Source: Bacillus sp. PAMC26568
GTDB taxonomy: Bacteria; Bacillota; Bacilli; Bacillales; Bacillaceae
Assembly: GCF_014235785.1 (NCBI RefSeq)
Contig: NZ_CP060137.1
Location: forward strand, 3,162,001-3,226,000
Reading direction: 5' to 3'
DNA: 64,000 nt
The number at the start of each line of letters is the position of its first letter. Position 1 is the stretch's first letter. Shown here piece after piece: positions 61,649 to 64,000 of the stretch. Below the pieces are notes generated by a model, which was not told the origin of the DNA, searched no databases, and saw nothing but the letters and a program-made list of their open reading frames with translations. The position numbers and the translations under genes were made by a program.

Positions 61649-62983
61649 TTAAAATATAATCCCCAATCCGGCAAAAGCAAGATCCTCACAATCTACTTTT
61701 TGGACATAGCTTTCTTTCTCAAATGTATGTGTGTACCGGCTCAGTTTAATCATGCCTATATCATTCTTTGTATAAAAAACGATTGTCGGTCTGTCATTCT
61801 TATAGAAGAAAGCAGGACGCAGCGAGGTTGGGATTGTTTTAAATTCGCTCCAATCGTCTAGTGTATATAAATAGTCTTTTACACTCTCCGCTTCTTTGTA
61901 TTCATACTCATCTAAAGGCAATATATCCTCTGCACTCCAATAGCACCCATGCCACATCGCTCCAAATTCACCGAGTTCATGGTACGCGATGGCTGCCTGC
62001 AAATAAGAAAGCGGCGAATAATCCCCATCCACTGCATGCATGACATTTTCACAGGCAAAATCCGGTTTAGGATGCTCCATACTTTGCTCATCTGAATACA
62101 TACATTCTTCTGGAGGCGGCAATTCTCGCTCATGTGGAATGGCCCACACAACAGAATTCCCATTTCCTCCAGCTGAATATTGATAGGCTCTTAGTTTAAA
62201 GCCTTTTCGTATACTTAACTGTGAAAAAATTTGAATCACCTGTTCTGGATTATCCCTTGAAATCGTCCAGCCATAATCCTCATCCCGATAAGTATAAAAG
62301 GGGCCGAGATAGATGTTGGGCCGAGTAGCAGCCGCGGTAAATTCAATTTTCGGAGAGGAATTAGAAACTTTTATTTCCTGCAAGTATAATTGATGAAGTT
62401 CTTCTATCATTTTTTCTCTTTGCGTACTGACAAGAGGGCAGACATGATAAAAATCTCCATTACTATTCTTCTTTCCAAATGAAGGAATGCCAGCTAGTTT
62501 TATTTGATCAAGCCAGCTTCTTTTAAGCTGCTTCAAAAAACTGTATGTATGATTATTTTTGACTCCCCACCCCATACAAATCCAGGGATTCTTTTTCAGC
62601 TCACTCAATGAAACTTCCATATCAGATTGAAGAACAATTCCTCTTCCAGCCCAATACTCAATTTGAGCAATTGCTTCACTGTCTCTTGTATTTTGCAAAG
62701 TAAATAAGTTATACAAATTGACTCTTCCGTTTAGCTGCTCATCATCATAAAAGGTTTCAATCAATTTGGTCACTTGTCTCATCGTAGGATCTAAGGAAAT
62801 CTGTGTTTTCACTTTTTCTCCATCATTCAACTGGCTTACAGCCTGATCACTCGCACTTCCCGGATTTAAAAGCAAAAAGCTGCCGATCGATTGTTCACTC
62901 TCTCCCCATTGCAGATAAGCAGACTCGCGAAAAATAAGATTCTTCTTTTTAAGAAACGTCCCGAACGCATGTGGCTGGTTCAT
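61649..62983 (-). CDS. Hypothetical protein with DUF1643-like N-terminal domain
   Basis: About 444 residues. Residues ~15-185 resemble DUF1643 (SIGSFLLLNPGSASDQAVSQ, then NLYNLFTLQNTRDSEAIAQI, ICMGWGVKN). The second half (IYLGPFYTYRDEDYGWTISR onwards) I cannot assign; it holds many aromatic and acidic residues and EFGAMWHGCYWSAEDI. DUF1643 alone is ~150 residues, so this is a fusion. The start at 62983 (MNQPHAF) has AGGGTG six bases upstream. Function unknown. Confidence 0.65.
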   Translation of the reverse strand: MNQPHAFGTFLKKKNLIFRESAYLQWGESEQSIGSFLLLNPGSASDQAVSQLNDGEKVKTQISLDPTMRQVTKLIETFYDDEQLNGRVNLYNLFTLQNTRDSEAIAQIEYWAGRGIVLQSDMEVSLSELKKNPWICMGWGVKNNHTYSFLKQLKRSWLDQIKLAGIPSFGKKNSNGDFYHVCPLVSTQREKMIEELHQLYLQEIKVSNSSPKIEFTAAATRPNIYLGPFYTYRDEDYGWTISRDNPEQVIQIFSQLSIRKGFKLRAYQYSAGGNGNSVVWAIPHERELPPPEECMYSDEQSMEHPKPDFACENVMHAVDGDYSPLSYLQAAIAYHELGEFGAMWHGCYWSAEDILPLDEYEYKEAESVKDYLYTLDDWSEFKTIPTSLRPAFFYKNDRPTIVFYTKNDIGMIKLSRYTHTFEKESYVQKVDCEDLAFAGLGIIF

Positions 62984-63040
62984 TTTCGTCACCCTGTCCC
63001 ATTTAATTTTCTTAAGCTTCCTTTATCCAAACCATAGCAC

Positions 63041-63997
63041 TTATCGAACAGAATACCACCGATCCTCAAACGTCTTGCTGTCTAACCTGCAGGCTCCCTG
63101 ATCAACCAGCTGATCCAGCACCATGGCGACATAACCAAATGCCTTCGGTTTCCCAGAATCGTAATACCCTTTGAAATCATGGCTAATCTCATTCATTTCT
63201 TCACAGACCTCAAGCACACTTATCGTTCCAGCAGTTTCTATTAATTGAATGATGAACTGATGAACCTTATCTCCTAAAGGAGAACGCAAATTAGGGATGA
63301 CACTTATCTTTTTCGGTTCTGCTCTAAGGATGGTATTGACAGCGGGAGCATTTGTTTTGACCATTCCTGTTGTCTGCTTACTTCTTCTCATTTCCTCAAG
63401 CTGCTGCAGCTGTCGTTTCTTATTGAGTTCTTGCTTTTCTTTATAAACCATCCGGGACAATCTGCTAATCTGCCTATCTAACAATGGCAATTTTAGAAAA
63501 ATATGATCTTGAATTTCCTGCGGAAGATCGATTTCAAATTCTTTGGCCAATGTGAGGATCATAGAATCCCAGCCATTCAAAACTTTATATAAAATCTCAT
63601 CCAGTTCAAAATCAAGCTGCGTAAATCCCTTTATGATGTCTTTCACAACAGATGCAGGAATTCCGGTATGAAATTCAAAATGATCTTTTCCGAACTTCTT
63701 GATTTCTCCTGTCTCTGTATTCTTCACAATGTACTGATACCTCAGTGGCATTCCACACTCACACCGATACGGACGATTTCCAAGACCACCGTCCAGGAGT
63801 TCAATAAATTCCCACTCCTGAATTTCCCGATCCAGTTCTTGATCAGAACCCCGATAGGTCCCTTTGCTCCTGGCTAGCTCATTTGAAAAAAGAGTCCGTT
63901 TTCCGCGTTTCATTTGATCAAGCAGATACGAACGCTGGTCTTCTGTTAAACTGTCCAGGATTTCCGTTCGCTCATGTGTTTCAAAATAATAGTTCAT
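63041..63997 (-). CDS. DUF3895-like hypothetical protein
   Basis: A 318-residue protein. The N-terminal part has RSYLLDQMKRGKRTLFSNEL and a zinc-type pair in YRCECGMPLRYQYIVKNTET. A basic coiled-coil-like stretch (YKEKQELNKKRQLQQLEEMR) lies near 205-225. The C-terminal ~75 residues (KVHQFIIQLIETAGTISVLE, then YVAMVLDQLVDQGACRL) look like a winged helix as in DUF3895. The ATG at 63997 is three bases from the window end, so the start is tentative. Function unknown. Confidence 0.65.
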   Translation of the reverse strand: MNYYFETHERTEILDSLTEDQRSYLLDQMKRGKRTLFSNELARSKGTYRGSDQELDREIQEWEFIELLDGGLGNRPYRCECGMPLRYQYIVKNTETGEIKKFGKDHFEFHTGIPASVVKDIIKGFTQLDFELDEILYKVLNGWDSMILTLAKEFEIDLPQEIQDHIFLKLPLLDRQISRLSRMVYKEKQELNKKRQLQQLEEMRRSKQTTGMVKTNAPAVNTILRAEPKKISVIPNLRSPLGDKVHQFIIQLIETAGTISVLEVCEEMNEISHDFKGYYDSGKPKAFGYVAMVLDQLVDQGACRLDSKTFEDRWYSVR

Positions 63998-64000
63998 GGA

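Overview
The window reads as chromosome from a low-G+C Gram-positive spore-former of the Bacillaceae (Bacillus/Metabacillus type). The evidence is AT-rich DNA, strong AGGAGG-type ribosome sites with frequent GTG/TTG starts, sigma-A-like promoters, a B. subtilis-like OpuD, UPF0316 and LXG protein, PhoP-type boxes, sugar importers without their own ATPase, and a sortase-anchored surface protein. No rRNA, tRNA, CRISPR array or complete insertion sequence was seen.

Layout. 1-4.1 kb: an ABC-2 exporter (permease cut by the window edge), an autoregulated ECF sigma/anti-sigma pair and a small peptidoglycan-binding protein. 4.8-9.6 kb: betaine transporter OpuD and a large LPETA-anchored surface protein. 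9.8-13.6 kb: an operon of a YtrA-like GntR repressor, an ABC ATPase, a permease with a large soluble tail and an ECF sigma factor, with a clear operator at its promoter. 13.8-14.7 kb: a virginiamycin B lyase homologue. 14.8-24 kb: a set of genes that together look like a 3-sulfolactate catabolic regulon: TRAP importer, YeiH-type sulfite exporter candidate, FadR-type regulator, two stereochemically distinct dehydrogenase families and split SuyA/SuyB lyase. Five promoters there share one architecture (TTGxxx-like -35, 17-bp spacer, TTTAAT-like -10, then an operator related to TTGGTTG-N7-CAACCAA). 24.1-25.5 kb: a sigma factor with a ClpP paralogue.

25.8-37.7 kb: a complete carbon-phosphorus lyase locus in two transcription units, phnF-D-C-E-E and phnG-H-I-J-K-M-(hexapeptide transferase)-L-(PHP hydrolase). 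Both start regions carry the same PhnF-type inverted repeat plus Pho-box-like repeats. A PHP-family hydrolase sits where PhnP would be expected. 38-53.4 kb: a carbohydrate locus read entirely leftward from a ROK repressor, with two sets of solute-binding protein plus two permeases, four Gfo/Idh/MocA oxidoreductases, two TIM-barrel isomerase/epimerases, a YesL-like protein and an MFS permease, but no glycoside hydrolase and no ATPase. One permease has a one-base frameshift with a TGATG stop/start. This gene content suggests oxidation-based (3-keto) glycoside processing.

53.4-64 kb: a patchy accessory region with a pentapeptide-repeat protein, a UPF0316 membrane protein, a lipoprotein, an IS21-like end remnant, an XRE regulator/membrane protein pair followed by a broken ABC ATPase and a hydrolase with no start codon, an orphan LXG toxin with SMI1/KNR4 immunity protein, and two proteins of unknown function. 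All functional calls rest on reading motifs and gene context; no database search was run.
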